Part shown: positions 52,899-62,041 of the stretch, piece after piece
Layout of the letters: the number at the start of each line of letters is the position of its first letter
Numbering within the stretch: position 1 is the stretch's first letter
Origin: Paracnuella aquatica
GTDB taxonomy: Bacteria > Bacteroidota > Bacteroidia > Chitinophagales > Chitinophagaceae
DNA length: 64,000 nucleotides
Assembly: GCF_003332885.2 (NCBI RefSeq)
Contig: NZ_QOWJ01000007.1
Span: 62,001 to 126,000 of the forward strand
Direction: 5' to 3'
Translations under genes and position numbers: made by a program
Notes under the pieces: model-generated
Database searches by the model: none
The model's input: the letters and a program-made list of their open reading frames with translations, nothing else
What the model was told of the DNA's origin: nothing

Positions 52899-53309
52899 AT
52901 CGTCTTGATTATAGGTAAGGCAATTTAATGGTTTAGCCTGTATCAAATAGCATGCTCGGGTGCAAATTGCGCCAAAAGGGCAGATGTGGGAAAAGGGTGG
53001 GGAGCCAATGGCGGCAAATAGTTGCGGCTAGCGGACAAATCAGGACAAAGGCGAGGCTTAGCACCATCGGTTGGTCGTGTTCTCAATGGGTGCCTTTGCC
53101 GTTTGTAAAAAAATAGAAACGCGCCGCAGGCAAAACCAAATGTTGAAGCCATAAAACAGCAGCCTCAAATCTTACCGCAGCCTATTGAAACGGTGGCGTT
53201 TTCGATGGCTTGTAAATAGGCTTCCGCCTATAAAAGGCGCCCGAGTTACCAGGGTAAACTTTTCTATTTTGATGCAATTCGTTTTTAACCCTTCACCCAA
53301 ACCACCGTT
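52899..53309. other. Intergenic region, clpP / secreted hypothetical (divergent)
   Basis: No gene supported. One small hairpin, ATAGGC-TTCC-GCCTAT at 53216-53231, lies 80 bp before the rightward gene. Confidence 0.45.
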
Positions 53310-53747
53310 ATGAAAAAGCTCCTGTTCCTCATCCTGATGTATACCCAAAATGCAAGTGCACAACAACTGGCCCTGCTCGACCGCAACCTGCGGGATCCTT
53401 TTTTACTTCGCGACACGTTTACCCTGCAGGATGTAGCCACCGGATTTTTTCCGATCTACATCGAAGACATTCCCGCGGTGATTAAGCAATTGGAAGATTA
53501 TGCCCAACAACTGGCTGCGCCTGATGCAGTGCAGGAGCCAACGGGAAATTTTTCCGCCCCGCATGTGCACTTGTTTTTGCAGCGCCGAAACAACCTGTAT
53601 AGTTGTGTGTTGCAAAGCACCAACAAACAATTTTCCGTTCCGTGGATCATCGGGCAGGGCGGCCGTAAAGGCACCCTTCGGGAAATTTCCCGCTTCCTCG
53701 AATACCTGCGCCAAAACAGCGCTGTTGCCCTTGCAGCGCAGGAGTGA
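53310..53747 (+). CDS. Hypothetical secreted protein
   Basis: 145 residues, family not recognised. Signal peptide KKLLFLILMYTQNASA with cleavage at Ala-Gln-Gln. Mature part: DRNLRDPFLLRDTFTLQDVATGFFPIYIEDIPAVIKQLEDYAQQL, then HVHLFLQRRNNLYSCVLQSTNKQFSVPWIIGQGGRKGTLREISRFLEYLRQN. An alpha/beta periplasmic protein by appearance. No motif allows a function. It begins the plus-strand genes that separate clpP from tig. Confidence 0.55.
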   Translation: MKKLLFLILMYTQNASAQQLALLDRNLRDPFLLRDTFTLQDVATGFFPIYIEDIPAVIKQLEDYAQQLAAPDAVQEPTGNFSAPHVHLFLQRRNNLYSCVLQSTNKQFSVPWIIGQGGRKGTLREISRFLEYLRQNSAVALAAQE

Positions 53748-53938
53748 AGTGGTGTGTTTTAATGGCTGATTATTGTATTTGGTTTAAACAATGCATTAGC
53801 ATACAGCTTAGGCAATTGTTGCAGTCTTTAATACGCTTGCGCTATGAAGCGATGAAAAGCCATGGGGCTAAAACCTGTATTCACAAAGATTGATTCCTTG
53901 CAATTTACGGCAGCGGGCCGTTGGCTGTTCCCATCATT

Positions 53939-53946
53939 TACCTTTG
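53939..53946 (+). promoter_or_regulatory. -7 promoter element of the SBF-like transporter gene
   Basis: TACCTTTG, 10 nt before the ATG at 53957; a TTGG at 53921 is a little too close (15 nt) to be an ideal -33 box. Confidence 0.45.
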
Positions 53947-53956
53947 CTGCCAAATA

Positions 53957-55012
53957 ATGGGTATGCAGATAAAGGAGCCTTACGGCAAAAAAGTGCTGCA
54001 AATACTGGCTCGCTTTGGATTGGATACATTCATCCTGTTATTGATCGGGATGGTGGTGCTGGCAAAACTTTACCCGCAGGGCGGCACCGGCAACGGCCCT
54101 TGGTCGCTGTCTTCGCTATCGGGTTATGGCGTGTCGCTTATTTTCTTTTTCTATGGGTTAAAGCTAAACCTTGCCGGGCTCAAAGCCGGCCTCCGCAACT
54201 GGAAGCTGCACCTGCTGGTGCATGGCAGCACATTTATCTTATTCCCATTGCTGGTGCTGCTGTGTAAAGGTTTATTTCCGCAAGATGCATATCCGTTGTG
54301 GCTCGGCACTTTTTTCCTGGCCAGTTTGCCCTCCACCGTATCGTCATCGGTAGTGATGGTATCCATTGCGGAAGGCAATATACCGGCCGCTATTTTCAAC
54401 GCCAGCATTTCCAGCATACTGGGTGTATTTATTACGCCGCTCTTAATGGGTTTGGTAAATGTGGAAGCTGCAGGCAGCGCCAATGCTTCGGACGTTTTTT
54501 TGAAACTCATACTGCAGGTGCTCTTGCCGATTGTGCTGGGCATTTTGCTCAATAAAAAATGGGGGCATTGGGCTGCGCGGCACAAAAAAGGATTAAAGTA
54601 TTTCGACCAGGCCGTGATCCTTTCCATTGTGTACACTGCCTTTTGCGAATCGTTTGAACAACGCCTGTTCAGCAATATCGGCCCAATGGAATTAGTGCTG
54701 CTCAGCATTGGGATGCTTGCCCTGTTCTTTGTTGTGTACGCCATCATCCAACTGGTGTGCAAAGCACTTTCGTTTAACCGCGAGGATACCATCACTGCCA
54801 CCTTTTGCGGTTCCAAAAAATCATTGGTGCACGGCTCGGTGATGTTAAAAGTATTGTTTGCCAACAGCACCATTGCAGGTGTGTTGCTCTTGCCGTTGAT
54901 GTTGTATCATGCATTGCAACTGGTGGTGGTAAGCATGCTGGCGCAGCGTTTAGCAAAAAATAAACAGCGTGCTGAAATGGTACCCGATCCCGGTGGCGCG
55001 GTTACGATTTGA
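53957..55012 (+). CDS. Bile acid:sodium symporter-like transporter (SBF_like)
   Basis: 351 residues from ATG 53957 (MGMQIKEPYGKK). About ten transmembrane helices of the SLC10A7/SBF-like type: GYGVSLIFFFYGLKLNLAGLKAGLRNWKLHLLVHGSTFILFPLLVLL, LWLGTFFLASLPSTVSSSVVMVSIAEGNIPAAIFNASISSILGVFITPLLMGL with the paired polar residues of the crossover region, and FCGSKKSLVHGSVMLKVLFANSTIAGVLLLPLMLYHALQLVV. Probably a sodium-linked symporter for an organic anion in the inner membrane; the substrate is not deducible. Confidence 0.85.
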   Translation: MGMQIKEPYGKKVLQILARFGLDTFILLLIGMVVLAKLYPQGGTGNGPWSLSSLSGYGVSLIFFFYGLKLNLAGLKAGLRNWKLHLLVHGSTFILFPLLVLLCKGLFPQDAYPLWLGTFFLASLPSTVSSSVVMVSIAEGNIPAAIFNASISSILGVFITPLLMGLVNVEAAGSANASDVFLKLILQVLLPIVLGILLNKKWGHWAARHKKGLKYFDQAVILSIVYTAFCESFEQRLFSNIGPMELVLLSIGMLALFFVVYAIIQLVCKALSFNREDTITATFCGSKKSLVHGSVMLKVLFANSTIAGVLLLPLMLYHALQLVVVSMLAQRLAKNKQRAEMVPDPGGAVTI

Positions 55013-55057
55013 TCCATTTCAAATGATTACATAGGAAAGACGTTATCTGCTTTGAGT

Positions 55058-55144
55058 CTGTCATGCCGAACTTGTTTCGGCATCCCCTTGTGCTTTAGTA
55101 AACTCCGCGAGATATAGGAGATGCCGAAACAAGTTCGGCATGAC
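55058..55144. repeat. Palindromic repeat family 1, copy 3 (loop inverted)
   Basis: Arms 55058-55083 and 55120-55144 as in the other copies. The loop reads AAACTCCGCGAG, the reverse complement of the loop at 3012 and 19681, so this copy is inserted in the opposite direction. No core element follows. Between the SBF-like and AI-2E-like genes, which converge. Confidence 0.9.
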
Positions 55145-55264
55145 AACACTGCGTGTGGGCGATGCTATGTTACAGAAAAATTTAAAAGGATATAGTAAGC
55201 CGCATTACAATATTTGCATATCATTTAGTGACTATTTTGCGCTTCTTTACAACAATCGCAACCA

Positions 55265-56356
55265 CTATTTCCCGCCACTCACAGCACGCTGAATCCGCTC
55301 CTTCCAATCCGGGTCCGGTGCCTGGTGATGCATGTAAAACTCTTCGTAGTAAGCCTTGATGATGGCAGCCATCGGTGTAGCCAGCAAAATGCCGATGAAA
55401 CCAAACGCCGCACCAAATGCCATAACCAAAAACAAGATGGAAACCGGGTGAATGTTCATGGCATTGGAGCGGATCTGCGGCATCACCACATCGGCCATGA
55501 TTTCATCCATCGCAATAAAGAATATCCCTACCCACAATGCCGTGGTGTTGCTGATGGAAAGCGCCACCAGCGTAGGCGGCACTGCAGAAATATAAAATCC
55601 CAGTCGTGGAATCAATTCGGAAAAAAGGGCCAGTGCACCCCACACCCATGCACCGGGCACACCCAGCAGCGATAGCACTATGGTGGTGGCAATGCCGGAA
55701 ATGACACCGCCAATCAGGTTCGACTTCAACCAACCGGTAAGCATCACGCTGGCATTGGCGTATGCCGTTGCTGCGCGGTCGCGTTTGTGCGGTGGAAACA
55801 GCGAAAAATATATTTCGAGCAGCGGCTTTGGATTAACCACTGCATACACCACCAGGCTAAAGAAAATGATCAGGAGCAAAACCGATTGGAGCACCGTAAG
55901 CGAAAAGTTGGTAAGCCGGTTGATGGCTTCCGATATGGACGGCAGCCAGTTGGCCGGATCGAGGCTGTTGTTGCCCGGTTTGCCATCCAGGTCGGGGAAA
56001 GCTTCCTGCAGCTTCGACATTTTATCTTGCAGTACCGCAGCATAGCCGGGCAGGTTGGCAATCAGCGTTCGCAGTTGCTCCATTACTTTGGGCACCACCA
56101 GCCACCCGATCAGCGCCAGCGCAATGGCAATGGCGCCAAACACAATCAGCGCAGCCCACCCGCGTTTGATGCCTTTTGTTTCGAGGCGGGCAACCGGCGT
56201 GTTGATGACAATGGCCAGCACCAATGCAAACAACAACACCAGCACCATATGGTAGGTACGCGCCAGCAGCCACAACAGGATGATGACCGCTGCTGCGGCA
56301 AATACAATTCGCAACAATGTTTTATACAAACTGGCTGGAGCCTGGGGCTGGTTCAT
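55265..56356 (-). CDS. AI-2E family transporter
   Basis: 363 residues from ATG 56356. Eight predicted helices of the AI-2E transporter (UPF0118) family: LLRIVFAAAAVIILLWLLARTYHMVLVLLFALVLAIVINTPVARLETKGIKRGWAALIVFGAIAIALALIGWLVVP, a periplasmic-type amphipathic segment, and the C-terminal GVPGAWVWGALALFSELIPRLGFYISAVPPTLVALS...GFIGILLATPMAAIIKAYYEEF. Members export autoinducer-2 or act as sodium/proton antiporters; no luxS is near, so the role is open. Confidence 0.85.
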   Translation of the reverse strand: MNQPQAPASLYKTLLRIVFAAAAVIILLWLLARTYHMVLVLLFALVLAIVINTPVARLETKGIKRGWAALIVFGAIAIALALIGWLVVPKVMEQLRTLIANLPGYAAVLQDKMSKLQEAFPDLDGKPGNNSLDPANWLPSISEAINRLTNFSLTVLQSVLLLIIFFSLVVYAVVNPKPLLEIYFSLFPPHKRDRAATAYANASVMLTGWLKSNLIGGVISGIATTIVLSLLGVPGAWVWGALALFSELIPRLGFYISAVPPTLVALSISNTTALWVGIFFIAMDEIMADVVMPQIRSNAMNIHPVSILFLVMAFGAAFGFIGILLATPMAAIIKAYYEEFYMHHQAPDPDWKERIQRAVSGGK

Positions 56357-56965
56357 AAAATGCAACAGGGAGAAAAAGATCCGTTGCAGTACATCAGAAA
56401 AAATAAGGCCATGCAGCAATTGGCTATTGCGGCATTAACAGTAATTGCAATCCAGTGCAGAGAAATGTTATCAATTCGTTGCGTTTATTTAAATAGGCTG
56501 ATAGCAATTGAGTGGACTAAATTTTATAACAAATAGTAAATCACACAACGCTATTGAATAAATGATATAAAAACACAGTATTACAATCGGCATAAAAGGT
56601 AAAAGCGGCCCGTTACATTTCGTATGTTTTCCCAAATATGGGTGCAGCATTTTTTGACTGACGCATTTTAGAAAAATTGAATTTACTGACGGCACATCGA
56701 GCCCTAGCTACAGCAATTTTTATCGTTAAAAAAACTAGCCAAACGGCCGCTTAAAAAACGCCTCCGATCCTACCGGTAAGTTGTCATTTTACTGCACAAA
56801 CAACGGCAAAGAAATTGCTGCAGCTTGCATCAAAATGCGGATGTTTTATTTTCTACTAAACGCTTTAAAACACAGGCCCGCTTTAAATTGGGTGTTGAAA
56901 CAGTAAAATTCGCCGTGTTTGCTAAGTTTCATACATTCATAGCCTTAAACCCTTAATCGCATTCG
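56357..56965. other. 600-bp intergenic region before the PAS histidine kinase
   Basis: No gene supported. AT-rich; TAAGTTTC near 56920 resembles a weak -7 element. No strong palindrome. Confidence 0.45.
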
Positions 56966-59900
56966 TTGGAAACACAACAGCTGATCAACACCAATTCCTT
57001 GCTGCAGGGTGGCGGGGAAATGGGTGCCATAATACGCAATTTTAACTGGGCGCAAACTGCATTGGGCGAGCCTGCGCAGTGGCCTAAATCACTGCATATT
57101 TCGCTAGCCAATATGCTCAACTCCGGCTTTCCCATGTTCCTGTTTTGGGGCAGCGAGCTTACCTGTTTTTACAACGATGCCTTTCGGCCCAGTTTGGGCA
57201 TCAACGGCAAGCACCCTGCAATCGGGAAAAAGGGCATTGAAGTATGGAGCGAAATATGGCACCTGATCGGTCCGCTCATTGATGGCGTGCTGCAAACAGG
57301 AAAACCGGTGTGGTCGGAAAACCAGCTGGTGCCTTTTTACCGCAACGGCCGCATCGAAGACATTTACTGGACCTTTAGCTACAGCCTGCTTACCGACGAC
57401 GAAGGCCAGCCGGCCGGCGTATTGGTAACCTGTATGGAAACCACTGATGCCGTGCTGAGCCGCAAAAAGCTGGAGCAAAGCCAGGACCGGTTGCATTTTG
57501 CACTGCATGCCGGCCATATGGGTAGCTGGCAGCTCGACCTGAAAACTTTTGAGTTAAAAGCTTCAAGCATTTGTAAACAGATTTTTGGCCGCCAGCCCGA
57601 TGAAGTATTTACGTATGAAATATTGCGCAGCGCCGTTCACCCCGACGACCAGCAGCGGCAGGAAGCAGCAGTAATGCACAGCGTGAGCACCGGCGCCGAT
57701 TACGATATTGAATACCGGGTGATCTGGCCCGATGGTTCGCTGCATTGGGTAAACATAAGGGGCCAGCTGCGGTACGATGACAACTACCAGCCTGCTGCTA
57801 TGCTGGGTGTGTCGCTTGATATCACCGACCGCAAAGTTGCAGAGGCAGCATTGCAACAAAGTGAGGAACGTTTCCGCAACATCATTGAGCAGGCACCCGT
57901 GGCCATAGCGCTTACGCGTGGCGACGACCTGGTTTTTGAAAGCATCAATGCGCCCATGCTGCGGCTGATTGGTAAAAGCACAGAGCAGGATGTGCTTGGA
58001 AAACCCCTTGCCGAAGTGTTGCCCGAAGTGGTGAGCCAGCCTATATTTCAACGAATCAATGAAGTGTTGCGCACCGGCAAAAATTATCATGGAACAGAAG
58101 TGGAAGCCTTGTTGCAAACAGATGGTGTGCTGCAACGTAGGTATTTTAATATCAACTATAGCCGCGTAGTCAACGCTCTTGGCGGTGCTTCTCTTTTGCA
58201 CATGGCAATGGATGTAACAGAGCAGGTGCTGACGAGGAGAAACAAAGACGAAAGCGAGGCCAAGCTCCGCACCATGCTAAACTCCGCACCAACCGCCATT
58301 GGCGTGTTTGTGGGGCCGGACCTGATTGTAGAAAATCCCAACCAGGTGTTGCTGGATGTGCTCGGAGTGGACGCTGACTTGGAGGGCAAATCGTTTCGTA
58401 AAATACTATCCGGCCTCGTTGAAGATGGCGAAAAATTCATCAACCTGATTGATAGCGTACGGGCATCAGGTAAGCCGTTTGAAGCGCCGGAAGTAAAAGT
58501 GTTTTTCAAGCGCCACGGGCAATCGCGGTATTTCAATATCAACTTTATCCCGCTGTTCAACGATAATAACGAAGTGTATGCTGTGCTGGATATCTGTGTC
58601 GACGTTACAGCGCAGGTGGTGAACAGAATGAAAGTGGAAGAAAGCGAAGGCCGTTTTCGCCTGTTGGCCGATGCTTCGCCCAATTTTATCTGGATGTTGA
58701 AACCGGATGGTACATATGGTTATGTAAATAAAACTACGCTGGAGTATTTGGGTGTAACGCAGGAGGAGATGGCCGAGAGGGGCTGGGGACCGTACCAGCA
58801 TCCCGATGATTTACCAGCAGTGCAAGCCGCAGTGAGCGATGCAGTGGCAAACCTCAAACCCTACCAGTTTGAGCATCGCCTGCGCCGCCACGATGGCGAG
58901 TACCGCTGGGTGATGTCGCAGGCCATACCGGCATACGATGGCAATGGCGCTGTGTTTGCCTACGTGGGATCGAGCATTGACATCAACGAAGCCAAAAAGG
59001 ACCGGGAAAAATTGCAAACCGCACTGGAACAAATCCGCCTGGCGCAGGACGCTGCGGAACTGGGCACTTTTGATATCGACGTAAAAGCGGGCACGGCACA
59101 CTGGGACAAACGCTGCCGCGATTTATTTGGCATCAGGCATCAAAACCCGGTTACCTACGAAAAAGATTTTGTGCAAGGCCTGCATCCCGATGACCGCGAA
59201 CGGATCATTAAGGTGGTGGAGCGTGCATATAACAAAGCCGAAAGCGATGGCGATTTTGATGTGGTGTACCGCACCATCGGCGCCGATGATGGCGTGGAGC
59301 GTTGGATCAAAGCAAAAGGCAAAGTGTATTTTAATGCCGAACAAAACCCGGTGCGCTTTATTGGATCGATGTTGGATGTAACCGACCAGATGACGGCGAT
59401 GCAGTGCATCGAACACACGGTGGAAGAGCGGACCCAGGAGTTGGCCAGGGCCAACGAAAGCCTGCAATCCATCAACAAAGAACTGCAACGCTCCAATGCC
59501 AACCTCGAAGAATTTGCTTACGCTGCTTCGCATGATTTAAAAGAACCGATCCGGAAAATACATGTGTTTACCAACCAGTTGAAAGACCAGTTGAGCAAGC
59601 ATTTAAACGATAATGAAGTGCGGTTGTTTAGCCGCATTGAAAATGCCACGCAACGCATGGGCAACCTGGTGGATGACCTCCTCCTGTACTCACATGTAAG
59701 CCAGCGGCCGCACGAAACAGAGCAGGTAAACCTGGGTGAAAAAGTACAGCGGGTGTTGGAAGATCTGGAAGTGGATATTGAAGAAAAAAAGGCAGTGGTG
59801 CAGGTAAGCGAGCTGCCCGTGGTGCAAGGCTACCGGAGGCAAATACAGCAATTACTGCAAAACCTGTTGAGCAATGCGCTTAAATACAGCAAGACCGATG

Positions 59901-60175
59901 AAGCGCCGAAAATCAACATTGCCGCACGACAGGAAGAAAGAGGCGGGAAGCTGTATCATGTGATTTCGGTTACCGACAATGGCATTGGCTTTGAGCAACA
60001 ATACCGCGAAAAGATTTTCCAGATGTTTGCGCGGCTGCACGGAAAAGCAGAATACAGCGGAACCGGCGTAGGCCTTTCCATCGTTAAAAAAGTGGTGGAA
60101 AACCACGACGGTTTGATTGAAGTGTACAGCGAATTGGGCGTGGGATCAACATTTGAAATTTATTTGCCGGCATAA
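56966..60175 (+). CDS. Multi-PAS sensor histidine kinase
   Basis: 1069 residues with a TTG start; an ATG 19 codons later (GEMGAIIRNFNW) is possible. No transmembrane helix, so a cytoplasmic sensor. N-terminal PAS-like GAIIRNFNWAQTALGEPAQWPKSLHISLANMLNSGFPMFLFWG, then about five more PAS/PAC units (LDITDRKVAEAAL, MDVTEQVLTRRNKDE, ICVDVTAQVVNRMKVEE, SSIDINEAKKDREKL, MLDVTDQM mark their ends). HisKA: NLEEFAYAASHDLKEPIRKI with His856. HATPase: LLQNLLSNALKYSK, DNGIGFEQQYREKIFQMFARLHGK, GTGVGLSIVKKVVENHDG. No receiver domain and no regulator gene beside it. The input signal is unknown. Confidence 0.9.
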   Translation: METQQLINTNSLLQGGGEMGAIIRNFNWAQTALGEPAQWPKSLHISLANMLNSGFPMFLFWGSELTCFYNDAFRPSLGINGKHPAIGKKGIEVWSEIWHLIGPLIDGVLQTGKPVWSENQLVPFYRNGRIEDIYWTFSYSLLTDDEGQPAGVLVTCMETTDAVLSRKKLEQSQDRLHFALHAGHMGSWQLDLKTFELKASSICKQIFGRQPDEVFTYEILRSAVHPDDQQRQEAAVMHSVSTGADYDIEYRVIWPDGSLHWVNIRGQLRYDDNYQPAAMLGVSLDITDRKVAEAALQQSEERFRNIIEQAPVAIALTRGDDLVFESINAPMLRLIGKSTEQDVLGKPLAEVLPEVVSQPIFQRINEVLRTGKNYHGTEVEALLQTDGVLQRRYFNINYSRVVNALGGASLLHMAMDVTEQVLTRRNKDESEAKLRTMLNSAPTAIGVFVGPDLIVENPNQVLLDVLGVDADLEGKSFRKILSGLVEDGEKFINLIDSVRASGKPFEAPEVKVFFKRHGQSRYFNINFIPLFNDNNEVYAVLDICVDVTAQVVNRMKVEESEGRFRLLADASPNFIWMLKPDGTYGYVNKTTLEYLGVTQEEMAERGWGPYQHPDDLPAVQAAVSDAVANLKPYQFEHRLRRHDGEYRWVMSQAIPAYDGNGAVFAYVGSSIDINEAKKDREKLQTALEQIRLAQDAAELGTFDIDVKAGTAHWDKRCRDLFGIRHQNPVTYEKDFVQGLHPDDRERIIKVVERAYNKAESDGDFDVVYRTIGADDGVERWIKAKGKVYFNAEQNPVRFIGSMLDVTDQMTAMQCIEHTVEERTQELARANESLQSINKELQRSNANLEEFAYAASHDLKEPIRKIHVFTNQLKDQLSKHLNDNEVRLFSRIENATQRMGNLVDDLLLYSHVSQRPHETEQVNLGEKVQRVLEDLEVDIEEKKAVVQVSELPVVQGYRRQIQQLLQNLLSNALKYSKTDEAPKINIAARQEERGGKLYHVISVTDNGIGFEQQYREKIFQMFARLHGKAEYSGTGVGLSIVKKVVENHDGLIEVYSELGVGSTFEIYLPA

Positions 60176-60294
60176 ATTTGAAGAAGCCTTTTAATAGCAA
60201 ACAGGCATCGCTACCAATAGCTTGGCAGAAGCCATTTTTAGTTCAACAATTAACGCCGAATCGATCGGCATCGGTGCAAATATTAAGAACGCAC

Positions 60295-60302
60295 TATATT
60301 TG
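60295..60302 (+). promoter_or_regulatory. -7 promoter element of the ABC-F / arr operon
   Basis: TATATTTG. It predicts a transcript starting at about 60309 with a leader of about 110 nt. No convincing -33 box. Confidence 0.5.
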
Positions 60303-60331
60303 CAGCCTCCATTTATTTAAATAAGAGCAGC

Positions 60332-60420
60332 ATGTAGAACAATATTTCTTTCAAACGGACATAACCAACAACCGCAACGCGGTATGTTGATTTGGTTCAT
60401 TTCAAACGAAAGAAATAATG
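60332..60420 (+). promoter_or_regulatory. Structured leader of the ABC-F gene: start-stop codon pair and start-sequestering hairpin
   Basis: ATG TAG at 60332-60337 forms a minimal upstream ORF. Three bases on, TATTTCTTTC (60343-60352) is a perfect inverted repeat of GAAAGAAATA (60408-60417), which abuts the ABC-F ATG; allowing one mismatch the pairing covers 60340-60352 with 60408-60420, start codon included. Within the loop a GC-rich hairpin, CAACAACCGC / GCGGTATGTTG (60366-60389), brings the arms together. The layout fits translation attenuation; no experiment is implied. Confidence 0.55.
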
Positions 60421-62004
60421 CTGCGTTTAGAAAACATCACACATATACATCCCGACAGGGAACTGTTGTTCAGCAACATCAATCTCACAGTAGCCAACCA
60501 CGAGAAGGTTGCACTAATCGGTAACAACGGTGCGGGTAAATCTACACTGCTGCAAATTATTGCAGGTGCAGTGCAGCCGCATGCAGGCCACATAATAACA
60601 GAAGCAACGCCCTACCTGGTGCCACAGCATTTTGGGCAATACAACGATCTTTCGATTGCGCAGGCGCTGGGCATCAGCGAAAAGCTGGCAGCTTTACAGG
60701 CAATTTTAGCAGGCGATACAAAAGAAAAACATTTCGATGCGCTGCAGGATGATTGGACCATAGAAACGCGATGTTTTGAAGCGCTTCAATATTGGCAATT
60801 GGATGGCTTAGACCTGCACCAGCCGCTTGCTACTTTAAGTGGTGGGCAAAAGACAAAAGTCTTCCTGGCAGGCATTGCTATCCATCAGGCGCAGTTGGTT
60901 TTACTAGACGAGCCAAGCAACCATTTGGATGCCGAAAGCAGGCAACTTTTGTATCGTTTTATCGAGTTGGCTAAATGCACAACGATAGTCGTGAGCCACG
61001 ACAAAAAATTGCTCAACCTGTTTCCTACAGTTTGCGAGTTAAACCAAAACGGTATCAAAATATATGGGGGCAATTTTGATTTTTATACCGAACAAAAAGC
61101 GCTGGAAGCTAATGCGCTGAGCCAGGAAATTGAGAGCAAAGAAAAAGCTTTGCATAAGGCAAAAGAAAAGCAGCAGGAAACCCTGGAGCGCCAACAAAAA
61201 CTCAATAGCCGGGGCAAAGGCAAACAGGAAAAGTCGGGTGTTGCACGCATTATGATGAACACCTTGCGCAACAATGCAGAAAACAGTACCTCGAAATTAA
61301 AATCGGTTCATGCGGAGAAGATTGACGGTATAGCGCAGGAACTGCAACAGCTGCGTGCAACGGTGCCGGATATTGACGGGATGAAATTGGGATTCGATCA
61401 CTCGGGTTTGCACAAGGGAAAGGTTTTGTTTGCAGGCACAAACATCAATTTTGCCTACGGCCAAATGGATCTGTGGCAAAGCAACCTGAACATACAATTA
61501 TTGAGCGGCGAACGGGTGGCACTTATAGGAAGTAATGGATCCGGAAAAACAACGTTGATCAAATTGATTTTGGGCGAACTGAAACCACAGAAAGGATCGG
61601 TGCACCGGGCGGAAAGCAGGTCGATTTATATCGATCAGGACTATTCTTTGCTGGACAACAGCATCAACGTTTACGAGCAGGCGCAGCGTTTCAATACTGC
61701 AGCATTGCAGGAGCATGAAGTAAAGATCCGGCTGAACCGCTTTTTGTTTGGCAAAGAAGATTGGGAAAAGCCTTGTAATGCATTGAGTGGAGGCGAAAGA
61801 ATGCGGCTAATGCTTTGTTGCCTTACGCTTGGCAGTTATCCACCCGACCTGATTATTTTAGACGAACCCACAAATAATTTAGACCTGGCCAACTTAGAAA
61901 TTCTGACTGCTGCCATCAATCAATACCGGGGCACGCTGCTTGTGGTTTCACACGATGAGAGTTTCCTGGAGCATTTGGGTATTGAGCGAACAATCATGTT
62001 GTAA
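60418..62004 (+). CDS. ABC-F family ATPase, probable ribosomal-protection protein
   Basis: 528 residues, two ATP-binding cassettes and no membrane segment, so not a transporter. First cassette: GNNGAGKST, LSGGQKTK, LVLLDEPSNHLD, VSHDKKLL. Linker about residues 220-310, highly charged (EIESKEKALHKAKEKQQETLERQQKLNSRGKGKQEKSG), the P-site-reaching arm in this family. Second cassette: GSNGSGKTT, LSGGERMR, LIILDEPTNNLD, VSHDESFL. ABC-F proteins bind the ribosomal E site; the resistance types dislodge antibiotics. The structured leader and the downstream arr gene favour a resistance role, but a housekeeping translation factor is possible. Confidence 0.85.
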   Translation: MLRLENITHIHPDRELLFSNINLTVANHEKVALIGNNGAGKSTLLQIIAGAVQPHAGHIITEATPYLVPQHFGQYNDLSIAQALGISEKLAALQAILAGDTKEKHFDALQDDWTIETRCFEALQYWQLDGLDLHQPLATLSGGQKTKVFLAGIAIHQAQLVLLDEPSNHLDAESRQLLYRFIELAKCTTIVVSHDKKLLNLFPTVCELNQNGIKIYGGNFDFYTEQKALEANALSQEIESKEKALHKAKEKQQETLERQQKLNSRGKGKQEKSGVARIMMNTLRNNAENSTSKLKSVHAEKIDGIAQELQQLRATVPDIDGMKLGFDHSGLHKGKVLFAGTNINFAYGQMDLWQSNLNIQLLSGERVALIGSNGSGKTTLIKLILGELKPQKGSVHRAESRSIYIDQDYSLLDNSINVYEQAQRFNTAALQEHEVKIRLNRFLFGKEDWEKPCNALSGGERMRLMLCCLTLGSYPPDLIILDEPTNNLDLANLEILTAAINQYRGTLLVVSHDESFLEHLGIERTIML

Positions 62005-62041
62005 CGGGCAATGATATTAAGCAACAAAATCAATAAAAGCC

